From Galbitalea sp036271795 (lineage in GTDB: Bacteria > Actinomycetota > Actinomycetes > Actinomycetales > Microbacteriaceae): a stretch of 64,000 nt of DNA. The notes beneath the pieces were generated by a model. The model ran no database searches. It was not told where the DNA came from and saw only the letters and a list, made by a program, of their open reading frames with translations. Each line of letters begins with the position of its first letter. Position 1 is the stretch's first letter. A program made the translations under genes and the position numbers. Below are positions 8,379 to 16,200 of the stretch, one piece after another. Where the stretch lies: NCBI GenBank assembly GCA_036271795.1, contig DATAZY010000014.1, positions 1 to 64,000 on the forward strand. The letters are read 5' to 3'.

Positions 8379-9031
8379 CTATCTGCTTCGCCAATCGGGT
8401 CGAGCGCGGACGGGTCATCGAACTGTTCGCCGCCGACCGGGTCGCCGTCCCAGTGTGTCGCGACCCAGCCTTCTGACGGCGAGCCCTCGAGCACGATCAT
8501 TGCGGTATTGGGAAGGTCGTGGACGCGACTGAACGCCTCGTCGATGTTCTTCGAGATCGCGGAGGCCCAGGTGCGGAGAGCGGCGCCGTGACTGAACACC
8601 GCCACGGTGCCCTCGTGCTCTTTCGCGGCCACCCCGATCGCTGCCGTGAAGCGGGTGAAGAACTCGTCGCCGCTCTCGCTGCCCGGGATGCGTGCGGCGC
8701 TGTCTTGCCACCACGAAATGATCGTGCCCATGTACGCGTGGACGGACTCCTTGTCCGACCGGCCTTCGAATTCGCCGGCGCCGATCTCGCGGAGGCCGTC
8801 CAGGACCTCGACCTCCAGTCCACGTGCCGCGGCCAGTGGAACCGACGTCAGCGCGGTGCGCTGCATGGTCGAGGCGTAGATGGCCTGGATGTCTTCCGCC
8901 GCCAGCGCGGCCGGGATCGCCGCGGCCTGCTGTTCGCCGAGTTCGGTAAGTCCGGGACCGGGGATGACCGTGCCCAGGTTTCCCTCCACATTGTCGATCG
9001 TCTGGGCATGCCTGATCAGTAAGAGTCGCAT
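8375..9031 (-). CDS. Histidine phosphatase family protein (phosphoglycerate mutase-like)
   Basis: 218-aa cytoplasmic phosphatase of the PGAM branch. The catalytic RHAQ motif places His8 as the phospho-acceptor, Glu87 in GEFEG is the likely proton donor and His148 in VFSHGAAL is the second catalytic histidine. The ATG at 9031 starts the RHxx motif at residue 7, which is the normal position; a longer frame upstream is out of character. The substrate is unknown. The gene is monocistronic and convergent with the small XRE regulator. Confidence 0.9.
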   Translation of the reverse strand: MRLLLIRHAQTIDNVEGNLGTVIPGPGLTELGEQQAAAIPAALAAEDIQAIYASTMQRTALTSVPLAAARGLEVEVLDGLREIGAGEFEGRSDKESVHAYMGTIISWWQDSAARIPGSESGDEFFTRFTAAIGVAAKEHEGTVAVFSHGAALRTWASAISKNIDEAFSRVHDLPNTAMIVLEGSPSEGWVATHWDGDPVGGEQFDDPSALDPIGEADS

Positions 9032-9134
9032 CGCGTCAACTCTAGGTCGCGGATCTGTGTGCAAAATTGGGAACGCGCGATGGAGCGTCGAGGATGCGCG
9101 GGATCTCGCGATTAGGCTTTGACGAAGGATGAAG

Positions 9135-9743
9135 ATGACACCAGCACGCCTCGGATCTCGCGTTGGCTTGATCGCGGTGGGCTTGGCCGTGTCAGTCGGA
9201 CTGGCCGGCTGCCTGCAGCTTGGCCCATTGCCGGCGACTTCGAGCCCAGTACCGACCCCATCCGCCGTACCGACACCTACGCTCACCGCGAAGCCAACTC
9301 CGACGGTTGCCCCGACCAATCGGCCCTTCGTCGAGAATTGCGGGATTCTCATCACGCCGGACCAGCTCTATGCGTACAACCCCAATTATGTCGTCGACCC
9401 CAACTACGCGCCGAAGCCGGGCACTGTTGCCTCGGCAGTCAAAGCGCAACTCGGTCAGACCTGCGGATGGATCAACGAGTCTTCCGGCGACATCCTCGAG
9501 GTAGCCGTCGCGGCGCCGATCCCCTCCGCCCTCACCGCGGCGAAGACAGCGGCAGCGGGAGGCACGCCGATCTCCGCCTACGGCGAGCAGGGATATTTCG
9601 CTGTCAAAGGCGGCATCGGTTCTGCCCAGATCTTCATGGGCAGCCTCTGGCTCATCGTCTCGTCACCGGAATTCGTGACCACGGACGACGCCAACGCAAT
9701 TTTCCCCGTGGTCGTGCACAACCAGATGACCGCGGGCGGCTAA
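9135..9743 (+). CDS. Putative lipoprotein with Pro/Thr-rich linker
   Basis: 202-aa secreted protein of unknown function. The signal peptide ends in the lipobox VGLAGC with Cys26, so it should be anchored to the outer face of the membrane. A Pro/Thr-rich spacer (about residues 33-65) precedes a compact domain with two cysteines (in ENCGIL and GQTCGW). AAGGA lies 5 nt before the second in-frame ATG (9135), which is preferred over the ATG at 9129 because that one would leave no spacing. Confidence 0.75.
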   Translation: MTPARLGSRVGLIAVGLAVSVGLAGCLQLGPLPATSSPVPTPSAVPTPTLTAKPTPTVAPTNRPFVENCGILITPDQLYAYNPNYVVDPNYAPKPGTVASAVKAQLGQTCGWINESSGDILEVAVAAPIPSALTAAKTAAAGGTPISAYGEQGYFAVKGGIGSAQIFMGSLWLIVSSPEFVTTDDANAIFPVVVHNQMTAGG

Positions 9744-9748
9744 CGGAT

Positions 9749-10336
9749 TCAGGCGACGGCGGCGCGCACCAGCGCCTGCAACTCCGGCAGCACGTCGATC
9801 TCGAACCAGGGATTTCTGCCCTGCCAGCGAAAATTCAGCGGCGAGGGGTGGACCACGGGAATCTGAGCTGGCAGGTAATCGCGGTAGTTACGGACAGTCT
9901 CGGTCAGGGTCAATTTCGCGCGCGGGCCGAGATAGAACCTCTGGGCATAGCCACCGATCAGGACGGTGAGCGTTACATGCGGGAGAAGGTCAAGCAGCCG
10001 TGGGTGCCACCGAGGTGCGAACTCCTTACGTGGCGGCAGGTCACCGCTCGGCCCCTTGCCCGGGTAGTAGAAATCCATCGGCAGGAGAGCAACGAGGTTC
10101 GGGTCGTAGAACTGCTCGTCGGTGAGTCCCAGCCAGCTCCGCAGCTTAATGCCGCTTGCGTCGTCCCATGGGACTCCGCTCTCCTGAGCTTTGCGCCCGG
10201 GCGCCTGCCCGACTACGGCGATTCGGGCGCCGGGCGCCGCGGCGTAGACCGGCACATATCCGAGGTCGACCGCCCAGACATTTGAGGGATCGCTCGCTAT
10301 TTCCGCGCGAAGGTCATCCAATTTGCTCACCACCAC
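9749..10336 (-). CDS. Uracil-DNA glycosylase family protein
   Basis: 195-aa protein of the UDG superfamily. Motif 1 is VVGQAPGRKAQESGVPWDD (about residues 41-59) and the C-terminal motif 2 is VHPSPLNFRW (about 160-169). These correspond to the water-activating and minor-groove loops of family 4/5-like enzymes. No iron-sulphur cysteines are seen, so it is not a classical family 4 UDG. Three consecutive GTG codons (10336, 10333, 10330) could start the protein. It probably removes uracil or another damaged base, but members of this sub-branch are little studied. Confidence 0.75.
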   Translation of the reverse strand: MVVSKLDDLRAEIASDPSNVWAVDLGYVPVYAAAPGARIAVVGQAPGRKAQESGVPWDDASGIKLRSWLGLTDEQFYDPNLVALLPMDFYYPGKGPSGDLPPRKEFAPRWHPRLLDLLPHVTLTVLIGGYAQRFYLGPRAKLTLTETVRNYRDYLPAQIPVVHPSPLNFRWQGRNPWFEIDVLPELQALVRAAVA

Positions 10337-10386
10337 ATTCTGCGCGGCTATTGCTTTCTGATCACGTGCGTCGTTAGCTTTCGGCC

Positions 10387-10794
10387 ATGAAGCGGGTCAG
10401 GCAGTTTCGTGCGCCGCCGGTCGTTGTCGCGCTCGGTGCGCTTCTGGTTCTGTTTGTCGGCGGCGCATTCGCGGTCAGTTATGTCTTTCCCGACCACAAC
10501 CAGACAACGCCAACCAGCACTCCGCTGCCGACTTCAACCGTCGATCCCGTTGCGAACAAGTTGTTTCTTGGCTTTGTACGCAACCGGTATCCGGAACTCG
10601 CGGGCGCGAGCGATCGACTCCTCGAGCAGGCGGGTTCGGACGCGTGCACCGTCTTCCAGGGCGGCGGTGAATTGTCGGATGTGTACGCCCGAATTCCGGA
10701 GAGCTCGCCGTTCACGACACACGAGTTGGCCGAGCTCGTCGCCGTCGGAGTGCAGTCCTACTGCCCGCAGTTTCTGGACAAGCTCACACCGTAG
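10387..10794 (+). CDS. DUF732-like small secreted/membrane-anchored protein
   Basis: 135-aa protein with one N-terminal membrane segment (about residues 12-33), a short Thr/Pro linker and a C-terminal domain with two cysteines in the pattern ACTVFQGG and SYCPQF. The second half matches the DUF732 layout (a helical domain closed by a disulphide, ending in a YCP motif) found across actinobacteria. Function is unknown. It stands alone between the glycosylase-like gene and the exporter gene. Confidence 0.65.
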   Translation: MKRVRQFRAPPVVVALGALLVLFVGGAFAVSYVFPDHNQTTPTSTPLPTSTVDPVANKLFLGFVRNRYPELAGASDRLLEQAGSDACTVFQGGGELSDVYARIPESSPFTTHELAELVAVGVQSYCPQFLDKLTP

Positions 10795-10856
10795 TGCGTC
10801 TCTCCGCTGTTGCTTCGGACTTCGCCTGCGCGGACCGGGCGCACTAGCATTGCCGA

Positions 10857-12101
10857 ATGACCAATGCTGAGAGCGCTCTCACGGTGAGCCGACGACCCTC
10901 GGCAATTCATGCGATTTTGGGCTCGCCGCTCTACCGCGGCGGGGCAGTCGCGCTGTTTCTGTCCGGACTCGGCACCTCCGCCGCGGCCCCTCAGATCACC
11001 CTGTTCCTGATCAACGATCTGCACGTGCCCCTGTCGACGGCCGGGCTGTATTACCTCACAAGTCTCACCGCACCGGTCGCCGGCTACCTCGTCGGTGCGC
11101 GATCAGACCGCACCAGAAAGAGACTGGGCCTGTTCCGGCTCTGCGCGCTGGCCGGGTTTCTCGGCTGGTTCGGGATCGCCTTCGCGAACCAGGTCTGGAT
11201 CCCGTTCGTCATCAGCGTGGTCGTGCTGGCGTTTTCCGGAGCCGCCACCTCGCAGCTGTTCGCCGCCATCCACGATGAATTGCAGCAGACGAACAATGCC
11301 GCTGCCGACGGCGTCATTTCGGTCGTTCGCATGGCGCTCACCGCTGGATGGATTGTCGGCCCGGTTCTCGGCTTCTACCTCGCGGCCGAGTTCGGTGCGC
11401 GGACGATGCTGATTGCCACCGCGGTTTTCACCCTGGCGCAGATCGTCCCTCTCGGATTTTCACGCAGTGCTCCGCCTGCTGACCCTGCCGACGAACCAAC
11501 GCTCGAATCGGAACACGTCGTACGGTCGCGTGGGTTTCGCGTAATGCTTCCTCTCATCGCATTCACCGGCCTGTACGCCCTCGTGTATGCGGGCGAGCCG
11601 ATCAAATACGGGTACCTGTCCATCTACATGCGCGACGGTCTTCACCTTCCCGCGGTGGTCAGCGGCGCGGTGATCGGGATTCAACCCCTGATCGAGCTTG
11701 GCCTGATGCCGGTCGCCGTCATCGTGGCGAGACGGATCGGGATCATGAACCTCATGATCTTCGGAGCACTTTTTGCGGTCGCCGCAAACCTCTGCTTCGC
11801 GCTCACCGGCGGCGCCGACGGCATGTTCGCCGGCCAGTTTTTCATGGGCGGTGTGTGGGGCATCTTTGCCGGCCTCGGGATCGTTGTGGCGCAGCGCCTG
11901 CTGCCCCGAGCGGTTGCGACGGCATCAGCCATCTTCCTCAGTTCGACGTCGGTAGCGAGCGCGCTCGGAGGCGTCGCCGGCAGCATCGGGGTGGGCCAGA
12001 TTGGTCTGCCGCTCGTCTTCCTGGTTCCCGCGGTCTTCGCGCTGCTCGCGAGTGTCGGGCTGGCAATCATGAGCAGATCGCAACACGGGGTCGCCGCGTA
12101 G
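10857..12101 (+). CDS. MFS transporter, SetA/SetB sugar-efflux-like
   Basis: 414-aa permease with about twelve hydrophobic segments. The loop after the second segment reads GARSDRTRKRLG, the MFS motif A (DRxxRR-like), and the sequence PLYRGGAVALFLSGLGTSAAAPQITLFL at the start resembles the SetA/SetB efflux branch. Such proteins export sugars or other small molecules with proton antiport. The cargo cannot be read from the sequence. The stop is 3 bp from the convergent sigma-factor stop. Confidence 0.85.
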   Translation: MTNAESALTVSRRPSAIHAILGSPLYRGGAVALFLSGLGTSAAAPQITLFLINDLHVPLSTAGLYYLTSLTAPVAGYLVGARSDRTRKRLGLFRLCALAGFLGWFGIAFANQVWIPFVISVVVLAFSGAATSQLFAAIHDELQQTNNAAADGVISVVRMALTAGWIVGPVLGFYLAAEFGARTMLIATAVFTLAQIVPLGFSRSAPPADPADEPTLESEHVVRSRGFRVMLPLIAFTGLYALVYAGEPIKYGYLSIYMRDGLHLPAVVSGAVIGIQPLIELGLMPVAVIVARRIGIMNLMIFGALFAVAANLCFALTGGADGMFAGQFFMGGVWGIFAGLGIVVAQRLLPRAVATASAIFLSSTSVASALGGVAGSIGVGQIGLPLVFLVPAVFALLASVGLAIMSRSQHGVAA

Positions 12102-12104
12102 TTG

Positions 12105-13334
12105 TCAAACAGCCAGCTGGTCGCGGCGGCGGATGAGGTACGCCGTCTCCGCGGTGTTGCCGGAAAGTTCGATGGCACGATCGTACGAATCGCGAGCATC
12201 CCTGCCTCGTCCCAGCCGACGCAGGAGGTCTGCCCGTGTTGCGTGAAAGGGGTGGTAGCTGTTCAGCTCCGGCTCGAGGCGGTCGATCGTGGCCAGTGCC
12301 GCATCCGGCCCGTCAATCTCGGCGATCGCTATTGCTCGATTGAGGGCGACGACCGGCGACGGATCCAGCCCGATGAGTTGGTTGTAGAGAGCCACAACCT
12401 GTGACCAGTCCGTATCACGCGCATCCAGGGCGGACGTGTGCACCGCGTTGATCGCGGCGAGAATCTGGTACCGGCCCGGGGACATTCCGGTGGCCAGGCG
12501 TTCGCGAACGAGTGAGTGCCCCTCGGCGATGAGTGCCCGATTCCAGGCGCCCCGATCCTGTTCGTCGATAGTGACAAGTTCACCGCCCGATGACACGCGC
12601 GCGGGGCGCCTCGCCTCGATGAGGAGCATCATCGCCAGCAGCCCGGCCGCCTCGCCATCCTCAGGCATCAGCTCCCGAATCAAGCGGGCGAGTCGAATTG
12701 CCTCCGCCGTGAGCTCGTCCCGCACCGGGTCGGTCGCGGAGCCGGTCGCCAGGTAGCCCTCGTTGAAAACGAGGAAGAGCACGGAGAGAACGCCCGAGAT
12801 GCGCTCCGAAAGGTCGTCCGACGACGGAACCCTGAACGGGATGCGCGCCTCCCTGATCTTGACCTTCGCGCGGGTGATTCTGCGTGCCATGGCGACTTCC
12901 TGCACCAGAAACCCACGCGCGATCTCATTCACTGTGAGACCGCCGACCATGCGAAGCGTGAGTGCCACTCTGCTCTCCATCGCGAGAGCCGGATGGCAGC
13001 AGGTGAAGATCAGCCGCAGCCGGTCGTCATCGATTGCTCCGAGAGGTTCGAGAGGCTCTTCATCGAAAATCATCATTGCTTCCTTGTGTTTACCGTCGCG
13101 CTTGTTCTCGCGCCGGATCAAGTCGATGGCCTTGCGGTTCGCGGTGGTGGTCAGCCAGCCGCCCGGGTTTGGTGGAACGCCGTCGGCCGGCCATCGCTGG
13201 ACGGCAACGACGAATGCCTCGCCCGCAGCTTCTTCGGCGATACCAAGGTCACCAAACCGCCTCGCGACCGTCGCAACCACCCTGGCCCACTCTTCGCGGT
13301 GGGCCAGGGTGATCGCCGCTTCGACCTCGGTCAC
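12105..13334 (-). CDS. ECF sigma factor of the ECF42 type with C-terminal extension
   Basis: 409-aa protein. Sigma region 2 lies at about residues 10-75 and region 4 at about 105-160 (GGLTVNEIARGFLV). A 200-plus-residue helical C-terminal domain with segments such as DELTAEAIRLARLI and IDEQDRGAWNRALI is the hallmark of ECF42. Members have no cognate anti-sigma factor and are encoded with DGPF/YciI proteins, as here. The GTG at 13334 forms a GTGA overlap with the upstream gene and starts the protein at the conserved helix; an ATG-like start at 13373 is less likely. Confidence 0.9.
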   Translation of the reverse strand: MTEVEAAITLAHREEWARVVATVARRFGDLGIAEEAAGEAFVVAVQRWPADGVPPNPGGWLTTTANRKAIDLIRRENKRDGKHKEAMMIFDEEPLEPLGAIDDDRLRLIFTCCHPALAMESRVALTLRMVGGLTVNEIARGFLVQEVAMARRITRAKVKIREARIPFRVPSSDDLSERISGVLSVLFLVFNEGYLATGSATDPVRDELTAEAIRLARLIRELMPEDGEAAGLLAMMLLIEARRPARVSSGGELVTIDEQDRGAWNRALIAEGHSLVRERLATGMSPGRYQILAAINAVHTSALDARDTDWSQVVALYNQLIGLDPSPVVALNRAIAIAEIDGPDAALATIDRLEPELNSYHPFHATRADLLRRLGRGRDARDSYDRAIELSGNTAETAYLIRRRDQLAV

Positions 13335-13681
13335 GGCTGCAGAAACGGCCGAACCTCGATCTTGCGATTGCACGCCTTGGATGCGCCCTGCGCCAGCCGC
13401 AGCGCGACATCGAGTTCCGGGGCCTCGATGATCCAGAAGCCGGCGAGAAACTCCTTTGACTCGAGGAACGGGCCGTCGCTGAGGATGGGCGTTTCACCGC
13501 GGTTGTCGACGACCGTGGCCCCGACCGGCTGACCAAGGCCGCCAGCAAATAACCAGTAGCCGCCGGTCTGCAACTGCTCGTTGAACACGTCGATGGCGGC
13601 ATCTTCCGCGGCACTTGCGGAGGCATCACCGCCAACCGCTTCCGCCTGGCCGTCATCGATTACTGAAATCAGATACTGCAT
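13331..13681 (-). CDS. YciI/DGPF-domain protein
   Basis: 116-aa protein of the YCII-like (DGPF) family. It contains the diagnostic DGPF in SDGPFLESKEFLAGFWI and ends with KIEVRPFLQP. It is the middle gene of an operon with a DHFR-like reductase upstream and an ECF42 sigma factor downstream, with a 4-bp overlap to the latter. DGPF proteins are thought to interact with ECF42 factors or be part of their regulon; the biochemical activity is not established. Confidence 0.92.
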   Translation of the reverse strand: MQYLISVIDDGQAEAVGGDASASAAEDAAIDVFNEQLQTGGYWLFAGGLGQPVGATVVDNRGETPILSDGPFLESKEFLAGFWIIEAPELDVALRLAQGASKACNRKIEVRPFLQP

Positions 13682-13717
13682 GACAATTCCTCTCCTGGAG
13701 TCTGGTCCGGTTGCGTA

Positions 13718-14314
13718 TTACGGACGCCCAGTGGGTCGGTAGGTCTGAATCATGACGCCCTTTGAGTCCGTGTGGGCTTCGACGAGCTGCATCCCAATCT
13801 CTCGACCGGAGTTTGCGAACAGTCGGGCACCCTGGCCGAGGATGACCGGGACAACCATAAGTTCCATTTCATCGACGAGATCGTTCCCCAGCAACCACTG
13901 GATGAGGAGACTGCTTCCCGGCACCACCAGTTCACCATCCCCACTGGCCTTGAGCTCGGTGATTGCTGCGAGAAGGTCATCACCAAGGACCGTCGTGTTC
14001 GCCCATTCCGGCTCGGTAAGCGTTCTGGATGCCACATATTTCGGCTTCGAACTCAGTGCCACCCCGACGGAGTGACGCCGCATCTCCTCGATCGTGCCCC
14101 ACGATTCGAGGAACAGGTCGTAGGTGCGGCGGCCGAAGAGGAACGCGTCCGCGCGCTCGTAAGACGCGGCGATGTGGTGGCGGGTCGAGTCGTCACCCGC
14201 TCCCTTTGCCCATCCACCGCGATCGAATCCGCCCCTGCGGTCTTCGTCACTGCTAGCGCCGTTGCCCTGGGTCACTCCGTCAAGAGTGAGCTGGGTGATA
14301 GTCGTGAGTTTCAT
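13718..14314 (-). CDS. Dihydrofolate reductase family protein (RibD C-terminal-like)
   Basis: 198-aa protein with the DHFR/RibD-like fold. Visible features are ITQLTLDGV at the start, FLFGRRTYDLF (about residues 61-71, the NADPH-side loop) and DELV-like VPGSSLLIQWLLGNDLVDEM (about 135-154). Stand-alone members are NADPH-dependent reductases of unknown substrate that are widespread in actinobacteria. It heads the operon with the DGPF protein and ECF42 sigma factor, 36 bp before the DGPF start, and may be a target or effector of that sigma factor. Confidence 0.85.
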   Translation of the reverse strand: MKLTTITQLTLDGVTQGNGASSDEDRRGGFDRGGWAKGAGDDSTRHHIAASYERADAFLFGRRTYDLFLESWGTIEEMRRHSVGVALSSKPKYVASRTLTEPEWANTTVLGDDLLAAITELKASGDGELVVPGSSLLIQWLLGNDLVDEMELMVVPVILGQGARLFANSGREIGMQLVEAHTDSKGVMIQTYRPTGRP

Positions 14315-14439
14315 TTCCTGGTCGCTCCTTGTCCTTGGGACCCATCCATCGGGCGCCTTCTACACAGACAACGAACTGTTCCCGGCGGATCGGACAAAGT
14401 CACGAAAATTTTTCGAACGATTCGTGGAGAACCTTAGGG

Positions 14440-14548
14440 TCCGCGAGGGGGGACTTGACTCGCCTACTGCGCCGCCGAAATATTGCTTCGCAAGATTTCG
14501 GACTGCTCAGCGGAGGCCCACGAAGAGTTGGCGCGGCACCCTCGCGCG
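14440..14548 (-). pseudogene. Possible decayed tRNA-Leu-like segment
   Basis: The left end repeats 17 bp of the tRNA-Leu 3' end (14442-14458 versus 14598-14614) and the right end (CTCGCGCGTGA, from 14541) repeats the tRNA 5' end and its flank. About 80 unrelated bases lie between. The T-stem no longer pairs, and there is no recognisable anticodon arm. Confidence 0.35.
14475..14501 (-). promoter_or_regulatory. 12-bp stem-loop in the leader of the DHFR-like operon
   Basis: Arms 14475-14486 and 14490-14501 pair with a single mismatch around a TTC loop. It lies between tRNA-Leu and the DHFR-like gene in the direction of transcription and may be a second terminator or attenuator. Confidence 0.4.
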
Positions 14549-14550
14549 TG

Positions 14551-14593
14551 AATCAAAAAAGGACGCCCCTTTGTCGGGACGTCCTTTTTGATT
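14551..14593 (-). terminator. Bidirectional terminator behind tRNA-Leu
   Basis: Inverted repeat with arms AATCAAAAAAGGACG (14551-14565) and CGTCCTTTTTGATT (14580-14593). The A/T-rich stem base supplies a U-run in both directions, starting 2 bp past the tRNA-Leu 3' end. Confidence 0.85.
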
Positions 14594-14595
14594 CG

Positions 14596-14679
14596 TGCGC
14601 GAGGGGGGACTTGAACCCCCATGCCCTCACGGGCACACGGACCTGAACCGTGCGCGTCTGCCAATTTCGCCACTCGCGC
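14596..14679 (-). tRNA. tRNA-Leu (CAG)
   Basis: 84-nt class II tRNA. The acceptor GCGCGAG (14673-14679) pairs with CTCGCGC (14597-14603) and the discriminator is A. The anticodon loop TTCAGGT gives CAG, a long variable arm follows, and the T-arm GGGGG-TTCAAGT-CCCCC is perfect. CCA is not encoded. Confidence 0.96.
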
Positions 14680-14747
14680 GTGACCGTTGGCGACGAGTCG
14701 TCAACTCAGCGAGATTAGCACGATGCGGGGCGGCCGTTCATGCCGAA

Positions 14748-14843
14748 CTATTGACCACCGGATAGGAGCGCGGCGACGACGAGCACAACCAGGACTGCGG
14801 CGAGGGAAACGATGGCTGCGACGAGCAAGTGGTCGGACTTCAC
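14748..14843 (-). CDS. Possible 31-aa hydrophobic small protein
   Basis: A GTG-initiated frame encodes a peptide that begins VKSDHLLVAAIV, is one continuous hydrophobic helix (about residues 6-26) and ends LLSGGQ. It fills most of the 283-bp gap between tRNA-Leu and the fhaA operon. No convincing ribosome site is visible upstream, so it may be a chance frame; its composition is that of a single-pass membrane peptide. Confidence 0.35.
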   Translation of the reverse strand: MKSDHLLVAAIVSLAAVLVVLVVAALLSGGQ

Positions 14844-14883
14844 TCAATCGACGCTATACACGCTAGCGCTGGGCCTGTGCGTC

Positions 14884-14892
14884 CTATCCACA
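14884..14892 (+). promoter_or_regulatory. DnaA-box-like nonamer upstream of fhaA
   Basis: CTATCCACA differs from the DnaA box TTATCCACA at one position. It lies 80 bp upstream of the fhaA start, in the region that must hold the promoter of the seven-gene operon. Confidence 0.35.
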
Positions 14893-14963
14893 GCCCGCAA
14901 AGGCAACCTCAAGCCGCGCGCACTAACATCGTGAGGTAAGCATCCGCTTCAACGGGGAGATTC

Positions 14964-15674
14964 TTGGGCCTTCTGGACAACTTCGAACGAGGACTTGAGC
15001 GGGCGGTCAATGGTGCCTTCGCCAAGACTTTTCGGAGCGGGCTGCAGCCGGTCGAGGTTACCAGCGCACTCAAGCGCGAGCTCGATACGAAAGCCGTCGT
15101 CGTCGCCCGCGACCGCATCCTCGTTCCGAACAAGTTCACGGTACTGCTGAGCCCCACCGACTACTCGACCATGTCGGCCGTTGGACCTTCGCTGATCGAC
15201 GAATTCATCCTCCAGGTAGAGCAGCACGCAACCGCCCAGCGTTACTCATTCGCGGGTGGGATATCCCTCGCGCTGAAATCCGATGACAGGCTATCGGAGG
15301 GCGTCGTCGCCATAGAGTCCGTCAGTGTGAAGGGTGCGGTCGCCTGGACACCCGTGCTCGAGATCGATGGAACAATGCATCCGCTCACCGGGGGCAGGAC
15401 CATCGTAGGCCGCGGCTCCGAGGCGGACATCACTGTCGATGACACTAGCATCTCGCGGAAGCACGTCGAGATTCTCTGGGACGGCAAGCGTGGCCAGGCA
15501 AGAGACCTTGGATCCACCAACGGATCGAAGCTCAACGGCGCCAAGCTCACCAAGGCCCCCCTCGAACCGGACTCCGTCATCGAGATCGGGCGAACGCGCA
15601 TGATCTTTCGAGTGCTTGCCCAGTCCGCCGACACGGCGCCGGCATTCGCGGACAAGGGGTCGACGACGAAATGA
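14964..15674 (+). CDS. fhaA: FhaA: DUF3662 and FHA domain protein
   Basis: 236-aa cytoplasmic protein. Residues about 1-115 form the DUF3662 domain (MGLLDNFERGLERAVNGAF), and about 140-225 a forkhead-associated domain with GRGSEADITVDD, SRKHVEI and LGSTNGSKLNG, the phosphothreonine-binding core. In mycobacteria FhaA binds phosphorylated partners of PknB and tunes peptidoglycan synthesis. The start is TTG at 14964, preceded by GGGGAGA. It is the first gene of the seven-gene operon and overlaps fhaB by 4 bp. At 236 residues it is much shorter than mycobacterial FhaA, which has a long linker. Confidence 0.93.
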   Translation: MGLLDNFERGLERAVNGAFAKTFRSGLQPVEVTSALKRELDTKAVVVARDRILVPNKFTVLLSPTDYSTMSAVGPSLIDEFILQVEQHATAQRYSFAGGISLALKSDDRLSEGVVAIESVSVKGAVAWTPVLEIDGTMHPLTGGRTIVGRGSEADITVDDTSISRKHVEILWDGKRGQARDLGSTNGSKLNGAKLTKAPLEPDSVIEIGRTRMIFRVLAQSADTAPAFADKGSTTK

Positions 15675-16198
15675 GCGAACTGACGCTGCTGATCCTTCGC
15701 CTGGCATTCCTTGCGATCATGTGGTTGTTTGTTTTCGCGATTGTCTACGCGCTCCGCAGCGACCTGTTCGGGCAACGCGTCCGTCGCCAGGGATCGGATG
15801 TCGGGTCCCCCTTCGCCAGCGCCGCCGTCGCAGCACCCCCGGCGAGCGCCGCAGCTGCCGTCCCCCCGACGGGACCGGTGAAAACAGCTCGCTCCCCCTC
15901 GCGGCCGGTCGCCAAGCGACTGGTCATTACCTCGGGACCGAAAGAAGGGCTCGAAATCGAGCTCCCCAGCGAGCAGCTCGCGATCGGGCGGTCGAGTGAG
16001 TCCGGCCTGGTCATCAGGGATGACTACACCTCGACCCACCACGCACGCCTTCTCCTCTGGAACGATGGATGGGTGGTGCAGGATCTCGACTCGACCAACG
16101 GCACCTTTCTCGACGGCACCCGCGTGACCCTGCCGACTCTTGTTCCGCTGAACACACCGGTCAAGATCGGAACGACCACGTTCGAGTTGCGACGGTAG
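15671..16198 (+). CDS. fhaB: FhaB/FipA: membrane-anchored FHA domain protein
   Basis: 175-aa protein. One membrane segment spans about residues 5-28, followed by an Ala/Pro linker and a C-terminal FHA domain (about 95-170) with IGRSSESGLVIRDD, TSTHHARL and LDSTNGTFLDG. The mycobacterial orthologue FipA links FtsZ and FtsQ under oxidative stress and is phosphorylated by PknA/PknB. It overlaps fhaA by 4 bp and is followed 2 bp later by pstP. Confidence 0.93.
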   Translation: MSELTLLILRLAFLAIMWLFVFAIVYALRSDLFGQRVRRQGSDVGSPFASAAVAAPPASAAAAVPPTGPVKTARSPSRPVAKRLVITSGPKEGLEIELPSEQLAIGRSSESGLVIRDDYTSTHHARLLLWNDGWVVQDLDSTNGTFLDGTRVTLPTLVPLNTPVKIGTTTFELRR

Positions 16199-16200
16199 CC

